From Streptomyces antnestii (lineage in GTDB: Bacteria > Actinomycetota > Actinomycetes > Streptomycetales > Streptomycetaceae): a stretch of DNA of 64,000 nt. The notes under the pieces are model-generated. The model saw only the letters and a list, made by a program, of their open reading frames with translations, was not told where the DNA came from and did not search any database. Location: positions 1-64,000 of the forward strand of contig NZ_RZYA01000027.1 of NCBI RefSeq assembly GCF_004005495.1, given 5' to 3'. Within the stretch, counting starts at the first letter, position 1. Every line of letters begins with the position of its first letter. A program made the translations under genes and the position numbers. Below, one piece after another: positions 17,551 to 27,259 of this stretch.

Positions 17551-19317
17551 TCAGAGCTTCTCGGGCGTCCGGATGCCCAGGAGCGCCATTCCCTGGTGCA
17601 GCGTGCGGGCCGTCAGGTCGCACAGGAACAGGCGGTTCTCGACCTGCGCCGGGGTGTCCGCCTTCAGGACCGGGCACTGGTCGTAGAACGTCGTGTAGAG
17701 CGACGCCAGCTGGTACAGGTACGCGGCCAGCTTGTGCGGGGCGTACTCGGCGGCGGCCTCGAAGACCGTGTCGCCGAACCCGTCCAGGTGCAGGCCGAGC
17801 GCGCGCTCCGCCGGTGCGAGCGCCAGCTCCGGGTGGGCCACCGGGGCCGCGCCTTCGGCCTTGCGCAGGATGGACCTGATGCGGGCGTAGGCGTACTGGA
17901 GGTAGACCGAAGTGTCGCCGTTCAGGGAGACCATCTGGTCCAGGTCGAACTTGTAGTCCCGGCTCGGCGACGTCGACAGGTCGGCGTACTTCACCGCGCC
18001 GATGCCCACGTACCGGCCGTTCTCCACGATCTCCTGCTCGGTCAGGCCGACCTTCTCGGCCTTCTCGCGCACGACCGCCGTGGCCCGCTCGGCGGCCTCG
18101 TCGAGGAGGTCCTCCAGCTTGACCGTCTCGCCCTCACGCGTCTTGAACGGCTTGCCGTCCGCGCCGAGCACCGTGCCGTAGCCCATGTTGTGGGCCGTGA
18201 CCTCGTCGCTCAGCCAGCCCGCCCGGCGGGCCGTCTCGAAGACCATCTTGAAGTGCAGCGACTGGCGCACGTCCACGACGTAGATGAGCGACGTGGCGTG
18301 CAGGTCGAAGACGCGGTCGCGGATCGCGGAGAGGTCGGAGGCCGCGTAGCCGAAGCCGCCGTCCTTCTTCTGCACGATCAGCGGGACCGGCTGGTCGTCC
18401 TTGCCCTTGATGTCGTCGAAGAAGACCACGAGGGCGCCCTCGGAGCGCACGGCGACACCCGACTCCTCCAGGAGGCGGGCCGTCTCGGCCATCATGTCGT
18501 TGTAGGCGCTCTCGCCGACGATCTCCTCGTCGCGGATCTCCATGTCGAGCTTCTCGAAGACCGAGTAGAAGTAGACCTTCGACTCGTCCACGAACCGCTG
18601 CCACAGGTCGAGCGTCTCCTTGTCGCCCGACTGCAGCGCGACGACCCGCTTGCGGGCCCGCTCCTTGAAGTCCTCGTCCGCGTCGAAGACGGCGCGGGAC
18701 GCCTTGTAGATCCGGTTGAGGTTCGACATGGCCTGCTCGCCGTCGACCTCGTCGGCGGGGGCGAGCTCGCCCGGGTGCTCGATCAGGTGCTGGATGAGCA
18801 TGCCGAACTGGGTGCCCCAGTCGCCGATGTGGTGCCGGCCGATCGTCTGCTCGCCCGTGAAGTCGAGCATGGCGCGCAGGGCGTCGCCGATGACCGCCGA
18901 GCGCAGGTGGCCGACGTGCATCTCCTTCGCCACGTTCGGCTGGGCGTAGTCGACGACCGTGACGCCCGCGTTCTCCTTGAGCGGGACGCCGAGGCGGTCG
19001 CCGTCGGCGGCGCGGGCGGCGAGCGTCTCGGTGATCGCCTTGTCGGTGACCGTGATGTTCAGGAAGCCGGGGCCCGAGACCTCGACCTCGGCGAGCAGGT
19101 CGCCGGCCGTGATCCGCTCGACGACCTGCGTGGCCAGCTCCCGCGGGTTCGCCTTGGCCTTCTTGGCGAGCGCGAGGATCCCGTTGGCCTGGTAGTCGGC
19201 CCGGTCGCTACGTCGCAGCAGCGGGTCCGCGCCCGCACCGGCCTCGGGGAGGGCGGCGCTGAGGGCGTCGGCGAGACGCTGGTTGACGGAGGACGTGAGG
19301 GACGTGACCGAGGCCAT
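17551..19317 (-). CDS. argS: arginyl-tRNA synthetase
   Basis: A 588-residue class I synthetase. Visible parts are the N-terminal additional domain, the HIGH-like motif MHVGHLRSAVIGDALR, the conserved GDWGTQFGMLI, and the C-terminal DALR anticodon-binding domain with YAYARIRSILRKA. The KMSK signature is degenerate, as usual for bacterial ArgRS. ATG 19317 gives MASVTSLTSSVNQRL; a longer frame to 19404 has no family support. It is transcribed convergently to hemB. Confidence 0.96.
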   Translation of the reverse strand: MASVTSLTSSVNQRLADALSAALPEAGAGADPLLRRSDRADYQANGILALAKKAKANPRELATQVVERITAGDLLAEVEVSGPGFLNITVTDKAITETLAARAADGDRLGVPLKENAGVTVVDYAQPNVAKEMHVGHLRSAVIGDALRAMLDFTGEQTIGRHHIGDWGTQFGMLIQHLIEHPGELAPADEVDGEQAMSNLNRIYKASRAVFDADEDFKERARKRVVALQSGDKETLDLWQRFVDESKVYFYSVFEKLDMEIRDEEIVGESAYNDMMAETARLLEESGVAVRSEGALVVFFDDIKGKDDQPVPLIVQKKDGGFGYAASDLSAIRDRVFDLHATSLIYVVDVRQSLHFKMVFETARRAGWLSDEVTAHNMGYGTVLGADGKPFKTREGETVKLEDLLDEAAERATAVVREKAEKVGLTEQEIVENGRYVGIGAVKYADLSTSPSRDYKFDLDQMVSLNGDTSVYLQYAYARIRSILRKAEGAAPVAHPELALAPAERALGLHLDGFGDTVFEAAAEYAPHKLAAYLYQLASLYTTFYDQCPVLKADTPAQVENRLFLCDLTARTLHQGMALLGIRTPEKL

Positions 19318-19435
19318 GGAGTGGTTGCCGTTCCGCTCGTAGGAGTACAGAAGAGGTGCAGAAAACGTCTTCAGTCTCCCACGGGGGCGGGCGGGCGGTC
19401 GCATGGATTCCCGCCTGCCCCCGGTGGCCGCCTCG

Positions 19436-21745
19436 TCAGGCCGCGGGCGCGAGGGACACGGCCGCGAGCGCGGGTGCCGACTCGGTGCCGTCCGCGTACA
19501 CGGCCGTCACCCGGTAGTAGGCGGCGGTCCCGGCGGGGGCGTTCTCGTCGCGGTAGTGACGGAACTGCTGCGAGTACGGGTTCTCCAGGGCGCCTTCGGC
19601 GATCCGCTCGTAGGTGCTCGTGGTGCGGTTCCAGCGGTAGACCCGGTAGCTGGTGGCGCCGTCGAGGGTGTCCCAGTTCAGGGCGACGTCACCGGTGTTC
19701 TCCACGGCTTCCAGACCCGCGACGGGGGAGCCCGGTGCGGTCGCCTCCGTGGGGCGGGTGTCCTGCTCCGTTGCGTGGACGGTGACCGGCTCCGAGGCGT
19801 TGCCCGCGCCGTCGGCCGCGCGCACCTCCCAGCAGCGCTCCTCGCCGTCCGGCAGGCCCGACGTGTCCTGGAACGACGTGACGTTCCCGTCGACGACCTC
19901 CGAGCTGCCGCCCGCGCAGGTCAGCACCCCGTCGACCGTCTCGGGCCGGCCGGACCGCACCCAGTACGCGTGCACGTCGGCGGCGGTGGACTTGTCCCAG
20001 CGCAGGGCCGTGCCCCACGGCTGGGGGGTCGCGGTGAGACCGGTCGTGGCGGGCGGCGCGGTGGTGTCGTCGTAGCGGATCGTCTTGAGGTCGGTCGAGG
20101 TCACGCCGTTGCCGGCCACGGCGACGACGGTGACGTAGTGGTCCGTCGAGTCGCGGAAGTCGGTGAGGACGCAGCCGTACTCGATGTACGTGCCGGTGGC
20201 GGAGAGTTCCTTCGGCTCGCAGGCGCGCGGGTTCGTGCGGGCCGTGGAGGCGTAGGTGCCGGAGTAGACCCGGAAGCCGCCGCTGTGGTCGTTGTCCGCC
20301 GCCACCCTGAAGCGCAGCTCGGGACGGCCGTCCGCGTCCGGGCGCAGGTACACGGGCACGGCCGGTGCCACCTGGCGGCGCGCGGAGATCTTCACGCCGG
20401 ACGAGCGGTGCCCGGCCGCGTCGACCGCGTACACGGTGTACGTGCGGACGACGCCGGGCTTGGCCGTCGTGTCGGAGTACGCGGCGGAGTCGGCGGTGCC
20501 GAGCAGGGTCGGTGTCGCCGTGCCGTCGGCCCCGTACACCTGCCAGCGCACGGCGTCGTCGGCCGGTGCGGCCCAGGTCAGCGCGACCTTGTCGGGGTCC
20601 GCCTTGGCCGCGAGGCTCGTCACGGCACCCGGCGCCGACGTGTCCGGCGTGGTCACCGCGACGGGCGTGGTGCGCGCCGAGGTGTTGCCGGCGGCGTCGG
20701 TGGCCGACGCCGCGTAGTAGTACGTCTGCTTCTCGGCGGGCGTCTCGTCGTACAGGTACTGCTCGTCCGGGGTCTCGCGCAGGTCGAGGGTCGCGACCTT
20801 GGTGTACGGGCCCGCCTCGGCCGTGGCCCGCCACAGGGTGAAGACGGGGCCGTCGGACGGCTTGACCTGGCCCAGCCAGACGTTGACGCGCGGCGTGCCC
20901 AGGTCCGTCGACACGGTGACGTCGGAGGTGCGCACGGCCGGGGCGGCCGGGGCCGTCTGGTCCGGGGTGCCGACGTACGGGCCGCACGCGGTGGCGCCGT
21001 AGTTCGTCCACTTGTCGACGGCCTGGATGCAGAACCGGTACTTCCGGCCGTCCTTCGGCAGCGCGTACGAGGTGCTGGTGCCGGTGGTGTCCCAGTCCGC
21101 GATCCCGGTCGTGGAGGTCTCGACGAGGACCCGGTAGTGGTCGATGTCGAGCTCGCGGTTCTTCGTCCAGCTCGCGGTGGCCTTGCCGGTCGCCGCGTCG
21201 TACGAGGTGGTGATGCCGGTCGGGGCCAGCGGCGCCTTGCTGTCGGAGGAGGCGGGCCAGGTGAACTTCACCCGGGAGAGCCCCGTCCAGTTCGCGTGGT
21301 CGACGCGGACGGTGTGGTTGCCCGAGCCGATGCAGAAGGTGCCCGGAACGCTGTTGCCCGCGTCACCGGTGTTCGTCCACTTGTTCACCTTGCGGACGCC
21401 GTCCACGTACAGGCGCAGGCCGTCCGTGCCGGAGAGGCGGTACGTGAAGCAGCCGCCCGAACCGAAGTCCCGGGTGAGCGACCAGCGCACGGAGAAGTTG
21501 TTCGTCGCCATCCCGGAGACCGGAGCGCCTGTCCAGTTCTGGTCGATGGTGGTGTCGCAGTCCGTCTTCTTCGGCGTACCCGAGAACGACGTGTTGGTGT
21601 AGAACGTCCGCTTGAACGTGGTGTTGCCGCAGGTCACGGCGGCCGAGGCCGACGGCGCTGCCAGGACGAGGCAGGCCGTGGGCAGGGTCATGGCGAGCCC
21701 GGCGGCCCCCACGCGCAGCCCGGCGCGGAATCTGTCTGTGATCAC
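19436..21745 (-). CDS. secreted PA14/fibronectin type III repeat protein
   Basis: A 769-residue exported protein. Residues 1-35 are a signal peptide: RFRAGLR, a hydrophobic core, then PSASA before the mature AVTCG. A PA14-like carbohydrate-binding domain with four or more Cys covers ~36-155 (SGTDGLRLYVDGVRKVNKW). After it come about six fibronectin type III-like modules (~165-769), typical of Streptomyces extracellular proteins that hold polymers. No catalytic domain is visible. The start GTG 21745 lacks a Shine-Dalgarno, so a leaderless transcript is possible. It diverges from lysS across a triple 23-bp repeat. Confidence 0.8.
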   Translation of the reverse strand: MITDRFRAGLRVGAAGLAMTLPTACLVLAAPSASAAVTCGNTTFKRTFYTNTSFSGTPKKTDCDTTIDQNWTGAPVSGMATNNFSVRWSLTRDFGSGGCFTYRLSGTDGLRLYVDGVRKVNKWTNTGDAGNSVPGTFCIGSGNHTVRVDHANWTGLSRVKFTWPASSDSKAPLAPTGITTSYDAATGKATASWTKNRELDIDHYRVLVETSTTGIADWDTTGTSTSYALPKDGRKYRFCIQAVDKWTNYGATACGPYVGTPDQTAPAAPAVRTSDVTVSTDLGTPRVNVWLGQVKPSDGPVFTLWRATAEAGPYTKVATLDLRETPDEQYLYDETPAEKQTYYYAASATDAAGNTSARTTPVAVTTPDTSAPGAVTSLAAKADPDKVALTWAAPADDAVRWQVYGADGTATPTLLGTADSAAYSDTTAKPGVVRTYTVYAVDAAGHRSSGVKISARRQVAPAVPVYLRPDADGRPELRFRVAADNDHSGGFRVYSGTYASTARTNPRACEPKELSATGTYIEYGCVLTDFRDSTDHYVTVVAVAGNGVTSTDLKTIRYDDTTAPPATTGLTATPQPWGTALRWDKSTAADVHAYWVRSGRPETVDGVLTCAGGSSEVVDGNVTSFQDTSGLPDGEERCWEVRAADGAGNASEPVTVHATEQDTRPTEATAPGSPVAGLEAVENTGDVALNWDTLDGATSYRVYRWNRTTSTYERIAEGALENPYSQQFRHYRDENAPAGTAAYYRVTAVYADGTESAPALAAVSLAPAA

Positions 21746-21795
21746 GAAAAGAGGACACGCGTGGGGTCCGTGGGGTTGTACGGAGGGACCCACCG

Positions 21796-21864
21796 GTTTT
21801 ACCCGGCCTTGGCTCTCGTCTTTACCTGGCCTTGGCGCCCGATTTTGCCTGGCCTTGGCGCTCG
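21796..21864. repeat. three tandem 23-bp repeats between divergent genes
   Basis: Three adjoining 23-base units (21796-21818, 21819-21841, 21842-21864) share the core CCTGGCCTTGGC with T-rich lead-ins (TTTTACC, CTTTACC, TTTTGCC) and CTCG/CCCG ends. They sit between the secreted PA14/FnIII gene and lysS, 51 bases from one start and 96 from the other. Tandem order and regular spacing suggest protein binding, possibly control of either gene. No regulator is identifiable. Confidence 0.85.
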
Positions 21865-21959
21865 CGGAACACGTTTCCCCCAAGCCCCCGGTAGCTGGGA
21901 GAATGGACCGAGCAGAGCTCACCCGCTCCACCCGACTCGCAGAGAAGGACGACCGAATC

Positions 21960-23705
21960 GTGGCCCAGAGCACAGGCGCGGAGACCCAGGACTGGGTCTC
22001 CCGTTACGCGGACGATGTCATCGCCGAGTCCGAGCGCCGCGCCCCGGGCAAACCGGTCGTCGTCGCGTCCGGACTCTCACCCTCCGGACCCATCCACCTG
22101 GGCAACCTGCGCGAGGTCATGACCCCGCACCTGGTCGCCGACGAGGTCCGCCGCCGCGGGTACGAGGTCCGGCACCTGATCTCCTGGGACGACTACGACC
22201 GGTACCGCAAGGTCCCGGCCGGCGTCCCCGGCACCGACGCGTCGTGGGCCGAGCACATCGGCAAGCCGCTCACCTCGGTCCCGGCCCCGGCCGGTTCGGA
22301 GTACCCGAACTGGGCGGAGCACTTCAAGGCCGCGATGATCGACGCGCTCGGCGAGCTCGGTGTCGAGTTCGACGGGATCAGCCAGACCGAGCAGTACACG
22401 TCGGGTGTCTACCGCGAGCAGATCCTGCACGCCATGAAGCACCGCGGTGACATCGACGCGATCCTCGACCAGTACCGCACCAAGAAGGCCCCGGCCAAGA
22501 AGCAGCAGCAGGGGCAGAAGCCGGTCGACGAGGCCGAGCTGGAGGCCGCCGAGGGCTCCGGCGCCGCGTCCGAGGACGACGGCAGCGGCGGCGCGGGCGG
22601 CTACTACCCGTACAAGCCGTTCTGCGGCGAGTGCGGCAAGGACCTCACCACCGTCACGTCGTACGACGACGCGACGACGGAGCTGTCCTACACCTGCACC
22701 GTCGACGGCTTCACCGAGACGGTCCGGCTCTCCGAGTTCAACCGCGGCAAGCTGGTCTGGAAGGTCGACTGGCCGATGCGCTGGGCGTTCGAGGGCGTCA
22801 TCTTCGAGCCGTCCGGCGTGGACCACTCGTCGCCGGGCTCGTCGTTCCAGGTCGGCGGGCAGATCGTCGAGCTGTTCGGCGGCAAGCAGCCGATCGGCCC
22901 GATGTACGCGTTCGTCGGCATCAGCGGCATGGCCAAGATGTCCTCCAGCAAGGGCGGGGTCCCGACCCCGGCCGACGCGCTGCAGATCATGGAGCCGCAG
23001 CTGCTGCGCTGGCTGTACGCCCGCCGCCGCCCCAACCAGTCGTTCAAGATCGCCTTCGACCAGGAGATCCAGCGGCTCTACGACGAGTGGGACAAGCTGG
23101 CGGGGAAGGTGGCCGACGGTTCCGTGCTGCCGGCGGACGCCGCCGCGTACATGCGCGCCGTGGGCACCGCCGCCGGTGAACTGCCGCGCACGCCGCGCCC
23201 GTTGCCGTACCGCACGCTGGCCTCCGTCGCCGACATCACCGCGGGCCACGAGGACCAGGCCCTGCGCATCCTCGGCGAGCTCGACCCGGAGAACCCGGTC
23301 ACCACGCTCGACGAGGTACGGCCGCGGCTCGACCGCGCCGACGCGTGGATCAGCAAGTACGTGCCGGCCGAGTCGCGCACCGTCGTGCGCTCCGAGCCCG
23401 ACACGGAGGCGCTGGCCGCGCTCGACGACGACGCGCGCGAATCGCTGCGGCTCCTCCTGGAGGGCCTGGACTCGCACTGGTCGCTCGACGGCCTGACGCA
23501 CCTCGTCTACGGCGTGCCGAAGGTCCAGGCCGGCTTCTCGCCGGACGCGACGCCGAAGGAGCTGCCGCCGGAGATCAAGACGGCCCAGCGGTCGTTCTTC
23601 GCGCTCCTGTACCACCTGCTCGTCGGCCGTGACACGGGGCCGCGCCTGCCCACGCTGCTGCTCGCGGTGGGCGCGGAGCGGGTGCGTAGCCTGCTCGGCG
23701 CGTAA
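21960..23705 (+). CDS. lysS: class I lysyl-tRNA synthetase
   Basis: A 581-residue synthetase of the archaeal-type class I. The HIGH-like motif is SGLSPSGPIHLGNLRE, and the KMSKS-like motif is AKMSSSKGG near residue 327. A zinc-ribbon-like CGECGK lies near residue 222. Class I enzymes replace or accompany the common class II LysRS in some actinobacteria. An Ala/Glu/Gly-rich insert at about 190-215 precedes the ribbon. GTG 21960 follows GAAGGAC; a longer frame upstream would run through the 23-bp repeats and is rejected. A strong hairpin follows the stop. Confidence 0.95.
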   Translation: MAQSTGAETQDWVSRYADDVIAESERRAPGKPVVVASGLSPSGPIHLGNLREVMTPHLVADEVRRRGYEVRHLISWDDYDRYRKVPAGVPGTDASWAEHIGKPLTSVPAPAGSEYPNWAEHFKAAMIDALGELGVEFDGISQTEQYTSGVYREQILHAMKHRGDIDAILDQYRTKKAPAKKQQQGQKPVDEAELEAAEGSGAASEDDGSGGAGGYYPYKPFCGECGKDLTTVTSYDDATTELSYTCTVDGFTETVRLSEFNRGKLVWKVDWPMRWAFEGVIFEPSGVDHSSPGSSFQVGGQIVELFGGKQPIGPMYAFVGISGMAKMSSSKGGVPTPADALQIMEPQLLRWLYARRRPNQSFKIAFDQEIQRLYDEWDKLAGKVADGSVLPADAAAYMRAVGTAAGELPRTPRPLPYRTLASVADITAGHEDQALRILGELDPENPVTTLDEVRPRLDRADAWISKYVPAESRTVVRSEPDTEALAALDDDARESLRLLLEGLDSHWSLDGLTHLVYGVPKVQAGFSPDATPKELPPEIKTAQRSFFALLYHLLVGRDTGPRLPTLLLAVGAERVRSLLGA

Positions 23706-23711
23706 GCAGAG

Positions 23712-23748
23712 GAAAGGGCCGCACCGGATGCTCCGGTGCGGCCCTTTC
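23712..23748. terminator. bidirectional terminator after lysS
   Basis: A 17-bp stem GAAAGGGCCGCACCGGA / TCCGGTGCGGCCCTTTC encloses a 3-base loop. It carries A and T runs at the base on either side and separates lysS from the convergent DUF2637 gene. Confidence 0.9.
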
Positions 23749-23762
23749 GCGTAAGCGGCGCG

Positions 23763-25019
23763 TCAGGCGATGTGGTTCTCGATGAACTCGCCGTTCAGAC
23801 GGGACGTGAACTGATCCATGTAGCGCTGCAGATCACGCGCTTCCAGCTTCAGTCCGTACGTCGCCTCGATGTTCGCGGCGAACGCTCCGGGCGTCGGCAT
23901 GCCCTCACCCTCTATCGACTTCTTGAACACCTGGTAGAAGCCGTCCTCGGAAGGCGGCTCCTCCTCGGCGACGGGGATCCCGTCACCGAGCGGCCGGGTG
24001 CGGCCGGGGCCGGCGGGGACGGGGAACTCCGGGTCCTGGGGCTGGGGCTGGGGCTGCTGGGCCTGCGGCACGGGCTGCTGCGGCTGGGCCTGAGCGGGGA
24101 TGAAGGCCTCACCCGTGCCCTGATGGGCCTCGTACCAGTCCTCGTACTGCTGCTCCGGGTCGTACGTCGGGTCGTAGCCACCGTCGTACGACGCGGTCTG
24201 CGGCGGCGTCTGGAACCACGGGCTCGCCTCCTCCTCGGCGGCGGGCCCGACGGGCGCCCCCTGCTGCGCGAGGGCCGGGGCCTGGACCAGTTCCGGCGTG
24301 GCCGGTGCCGGTGCGGGCGGCAGCAGCGCCGGCTCGATGCCCGCCGCCGCGAGACCCGAAGGGGCCGTCTCCGAGAGCGGGACGCCGTAGCGCGCCAGGC
24401 GCAGCGGCATCAGGGACTCGACGGGGGCCTTGCGGCGCCAGGCGCGGCCGAAGCGGGAGTGCAGGCGCGCCTGGTAGACCATGCGCTCCTGCTCCAGCTT
24501 GATGACCGCCTCATAGCTGCGCAGCTCCCACAGCTTCATGCGGCGCCACAGCAGGAACGTGGGCAGCGGGGAGAGCAGCCAGCGCGTGAGGCGCACGCCC
24601 TCCATGTGCTTGTCGGCGGTGATGTCCGCGATGCGGCCGATCGCGTGCCGCGCGGCCTCGACCCCGACGACGAACAGGATCGGGATGACCGCGTGCATGC
24701 CCACGCCCAGCGGATCCGGCCAAGCGGCCGCGCCGTTGAACGCGATCGTGGCCGCCGTGAGCAGCCACGCCGTCTGGCGCAGCAGCGGGAACGGGATGCG
24801 GATCCAGGTCAGCAGCAGGTCAAGGGCGAGGAGTACGCAGATGCCCGCGTCGATGCCGATCGGGAACACATAACTGAAGTTCCCGAAGCCCTTCTGGATC
24901 GCGAGCGCGCGCACGGCCGCGTACGAACCCGCGAAACCGATGCCGGCGATGACCACCACTCCGGCGACGACCACGCCGATGAGTATCCGGTGCGTCCGTG
25001 TCAGCTGTGGCGCGGCCAC
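23763..25019 (-). CDS. DUF2637 domain membrane protein
   Basis: A 418-residue protein. The first ~130 residues hold four hydrophobic segments (for example ILIGVVVAGVVVIAGIGFAG and GIDAGICVLLALDLLLTWI), the DUF2637 domain found in Streptomyces chromosomal and plasmid proteins. A basic region with RFGRAWRRKAP follows, then a long Pro/Gln/Glu-rich linker (~235-360), and a folded C-terminus (SEDGFYQVFKKSIEGEGMP) resembling DNA- or protein-binding tails in this family. Start GTG 25019 follows GGAGGGG. Function is unknown. Two DUF3558-like lipoprotein genes lie upstream in the same direction. Confidence 0.8.
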   Translation of the reverse strand: MAAPQLTRTHRILIGVVVAGVVVIAGIGFAGSYAAVRALAIQKGFGNFSYVFPIGIDAGICVLLALDLLLTWIRIPFPLLRQTAWLLTAATIAFNGAAAWPDPLGVGMHAVIPILFVVGVEAARHAIGRIADITADKHMEGVRLTRWLLSPLPTFLLWRRMKLWELRSYEAVIKLEQERMVYQARLHSRFGRAWRRKAPVESLMPLRLARYGVPLSETAPSGLAAAGIEPALLPPAPAPATPELVQAPALAQQGAPVGPAAEEEASPWFQTPPQTASYDGGYDPTYDPEQQYEDWYEAHQGTGEAFIPAQAQPQQPVPQAQQPQPQPQDPEFPVPAGPGRTRPLGDGIPVAEEEPPSEDGFYQVFKKSIEGEGMPTPGAFAANIEATYGLKLEARDLQRYMDQFTSRLNGEFIENHIA

Positions 25020-25219
25020 ACGTGTCCCCTCCCTGTACGGCTTGTTGCGTGCGACAGCCTCGCACATCGAAGCGGAGGCCCGTGTCCCGGTACGGCGGGA
25101 GCCCGGCCCCATAAGGGACCGGGCTCCGCAAAAGGCGTGACCGGGTGGCGAGTTGAGGCCGGCCGGGGGCCGACGGGGGGCGGCGGAGGGCCACTTGACG
25201 CCGCCGCCGCGCTCACGCC

Positions 25220-26044
25220 TTAGTTGGACGGCTTCGTGGACGCCTTGCCGGACGGCTTCGCCGAGGACTTCGAGGAGGGCTTCTCGGAGGGCTTCTCCGA
25301 GGGCTTCGCGGTGGCGGAACCGTCGGGCGCGCCCGACCCGTTCGCCGCGACGACCGCCGCGACGGCCTCCTTCGCCGCCTTCTCGGCGTCCTTCACCAGC
25401 GCGGAGGCGTCCGGCGCGCTCTGGCCCGCGAGACCCGCACCGTTGTAGTCGATCGTCACGACGACGTTCTCGACGCGCGCCACGATCGTCTGCTGCTTGA
25501 AGGTGCCTTCCTTCTTCTTCAGCTCGTACGTCACGGCCGTCGCCTCGTCGCCCGTGCCGCTCACCGGCTCGGCCTTCGGGGACTTCGCGCCCTCGGCCGA
25601 CTGCGCGTCCGTCACCTGCTTGGTGAAGTACGCGTGCGCCAGCTTGTTGCCGCTGCCACGGGCCGCGTCCGAGTCGAAACGCATCAGCGACGCGTTCAGC
25701 CAGCGGAACTGCGAACCCTGCACGCCCTTGTTGTCGAGGCTCGACCAGGAGCAGGTGCCCCGCACCGACTCGTCGTCGGAGGAACCCGACTTGCCCGACT
25801 TCGCCTCCGGAACGAGGCTGTCGAGCGTCTTCTTGGAGATCGCCGAGCACGGCTGCGGCAGCGAGTCGAACGCCGCCTTCTTCACCTGGGGGGCCGCGGT
25901 GGCCGAGGCGGAGGACTTCGAAGAGCCCTTCTTCGCCCCGTCACCGGAGCCCGAGTCGGAGGAGCAGCCGGATGCGACGAGGATCACCGGCACGGCGGCT
26001 GCGCAGACGAATATGCGGGTGAGTCGCTTGGTCGGTCGGTGCAT
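25220..26044 (-). CDS. DUF3558-like lipoprotein
   Basis: A 274-residue exported lipoprotein: basic start MHRPTKRLTR, hydrophobic core, and lipobox VASGC with Cys27. The mature part has a Ser/Lys-rich linker, then a DUF3558-type domain with two Cys (PQPCSAIS and RGTCSW) that probably pair, and a C-terminal Lys/Ser/Pro tail of short repeats (KPSEKPSEKPSSKSS). DUF3558 proteins are surface proteins of unknown function in actinobacteria. A second member follows upstream, so this looks like a duplicated pair. Confidence 0.85.
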   Translation of the reverse strand: MHRPTKRLTRIFVCAAAVPVILVASGCSSDSGSGDGAKKGSSKSSASATAAPQVKKAAFDSLPQPCSAISKKTLDSLVPEAKSGKSGSSDDESVRGTCSWSSLDNKGVQGSQFRWLNASLMRFDSDAARGSGNKLAHAYFTKQVTDAQSAEGAKSPKAEPVSGTGDEATAVTYELKKKEGTFKQQTIVARVENVVVTIDYNGAGLAGQSAPDASALVKDAEKAAKEAVAAVVAANGSGAPDGSATAKPSEKPSEKPSSKSSAKPSGKASTKPSN

Positions 26045-26173
26045 GGTTCCTTATTCTCCGGGTTGCCTGATACGTACCCGGAAGGTGCGGCCCGGGTCCG
26101 ATGGGTCACCGTACGCCCAAGCCGCGCCGGACGGATCAGCTTCCCCGGACCCGCCCGGACGGGATACCGCCGG

Positions 26174-27055
26174 TTACTCGCTCAGCGTCCCGGCCTGCCG
26201 ACGGGCCAGTTCCTGCGCCCTGTCCTGCATTTCCTTGCTGTCCGGGGCCTGTGCGGCGGGGCCGGACTGCTGCTCGTACTCGATGGTCACGATGACGTTC
26301 GACGTGCGAAACACCACAGTCACCGTCCGGTGGCCGCCCACGGACGCGGACCCCGACAGCTGGTCGTCGAGGAACGCCTCGTCGCCCAGACCCTGGAGGG
26401 CCCGGGGCTGAAGATCGGCGCTCGGCACGGCGTCGCCCGCACCGGACGAGGCATCACCTGACGGCGCACCCGAACCACTTCCCTTAGTCCCCTTCTTTCC
26501 CGTCCCCCCCTTCTCGCCCTTCTTTCCTGCAGACGAAGAAGACGAAGAGGATGCCGAAGAGGACACCGACGGGGAGGACGGCGACGACGTGTCCGACGGA
26601 ACCGGCTCCGGCAGGTGCGCCGCGATCATCTTCGACGCGAAGACCTGACCGGCCTCCGTGTCGTCGCTCACCGTGTTGTCGTAGGAGACGACCCGCTCGA
26701 AGTCGATCAGCAGACGGTGCGAGGCGTCCACCCCGTCGTCCTTCCAGCGGCAGCCCACGTGCCGGTCCGTGTCGTACGTGACCGTGGCCGCGCCCTCGTA
26801 GGCCTTGTTGCGCTGGTCTTCCTCGGGGATCTCCCTGATGCCGGGCAGCATCCTGTCCAGCGTGCCCCGGTCGAGCTGACGGCACGGCTCGGGCAGCGTG
26901 CGGTACTTGCCGGGGCGGGCGGCCGGGGCGCTGGTGCCGGCGTCACCGGGCTTCGAGTCGACCGGGTCACCGGACGGGCCCGGCCCCCCGGTGCAACCGG
27001 TGAGCAGCGCTGCGAGGAGCGCGGCGACGCCGGGTACGTACGCCTTCCGCTGCAC
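26174..27055 (-). CDS. DUF3558-like lipoprotein, paralogue
   Basis: A 293-residue lipoprotein with signal AYVPGVAALLAALLTGC (lipobox LTGC, Cys20). Like its neighbour it has a PEPCRQLDRGTLDRMLP segment and a matching VGCRWKDD, again one putative disulfide. A Ser-rich stretch and a Lys/Gly-rich run (KKGEKGGTGKKGTKGSG) interrupt the second half. Start GTG 27055 behind GAGAGGGG is preferred; a longer frame up to 27181 has no signal-peptide logic. It diverges from rtcB across 204 bases. Confidence 0.82.
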   Translation of the reverse strand: MQRKAYVPGVAALLAALLTGCTGGPGPSGDPVDSKPGDAGTSAPAARPGKYRTLPEPCRQLDRGTLDRMLPGIREIPEEDQRNKAYEGAATVTYDTDRHVGCRWKDDGVDASHRLLIDFERVVSYDNTVSDDTEAGQVFASKMIAAHLPEPVPSDTSSPSSPSVSSSASSSSSSSAGKKGEKGGTGKKGTKGSGSGAPSGDASSGAGDAVPSADLQPRALQGLGDEAFLDDQLSGSASVGGHRTVTVVFRTSNVIVTIEYEQQSGPAAQAPDSKEMQDRAQELARRQAGTLSE

Positions 27056-27259
27056 GGTGGGGGCCCCTCTCGACAAAGGTGACACGTCGTCGGACGTGCT
27101 TATTCGGTTGCCGCCACCAGGCGGCCGATGGACACAATGTCTATCGCACGCACAGCTGTGGACGCCGGTCCGATATCCCATTCGTTGACCTTGGCGCCGG
27201 TATTTGCGATTACAGACTTTTGATCAAGTATGGGAATGTACGGGGGAAACGAGGACACC

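Noticed and set aside
17551..19404. Longer ArgS start upstream of 19317
   Set aside because: The extra 29 residues have no counterpart in the family; ATG 19317 gives the usual N-terminus.
19403..22450. A 1015-residue plus-strand frame over the PA14/FnIII gene
   Set aside because: It is antisense to a protein with signal peptide, PA14 and FnIII modules and has Gly/Arg/Val-biased composition, a typical antisense artefact.
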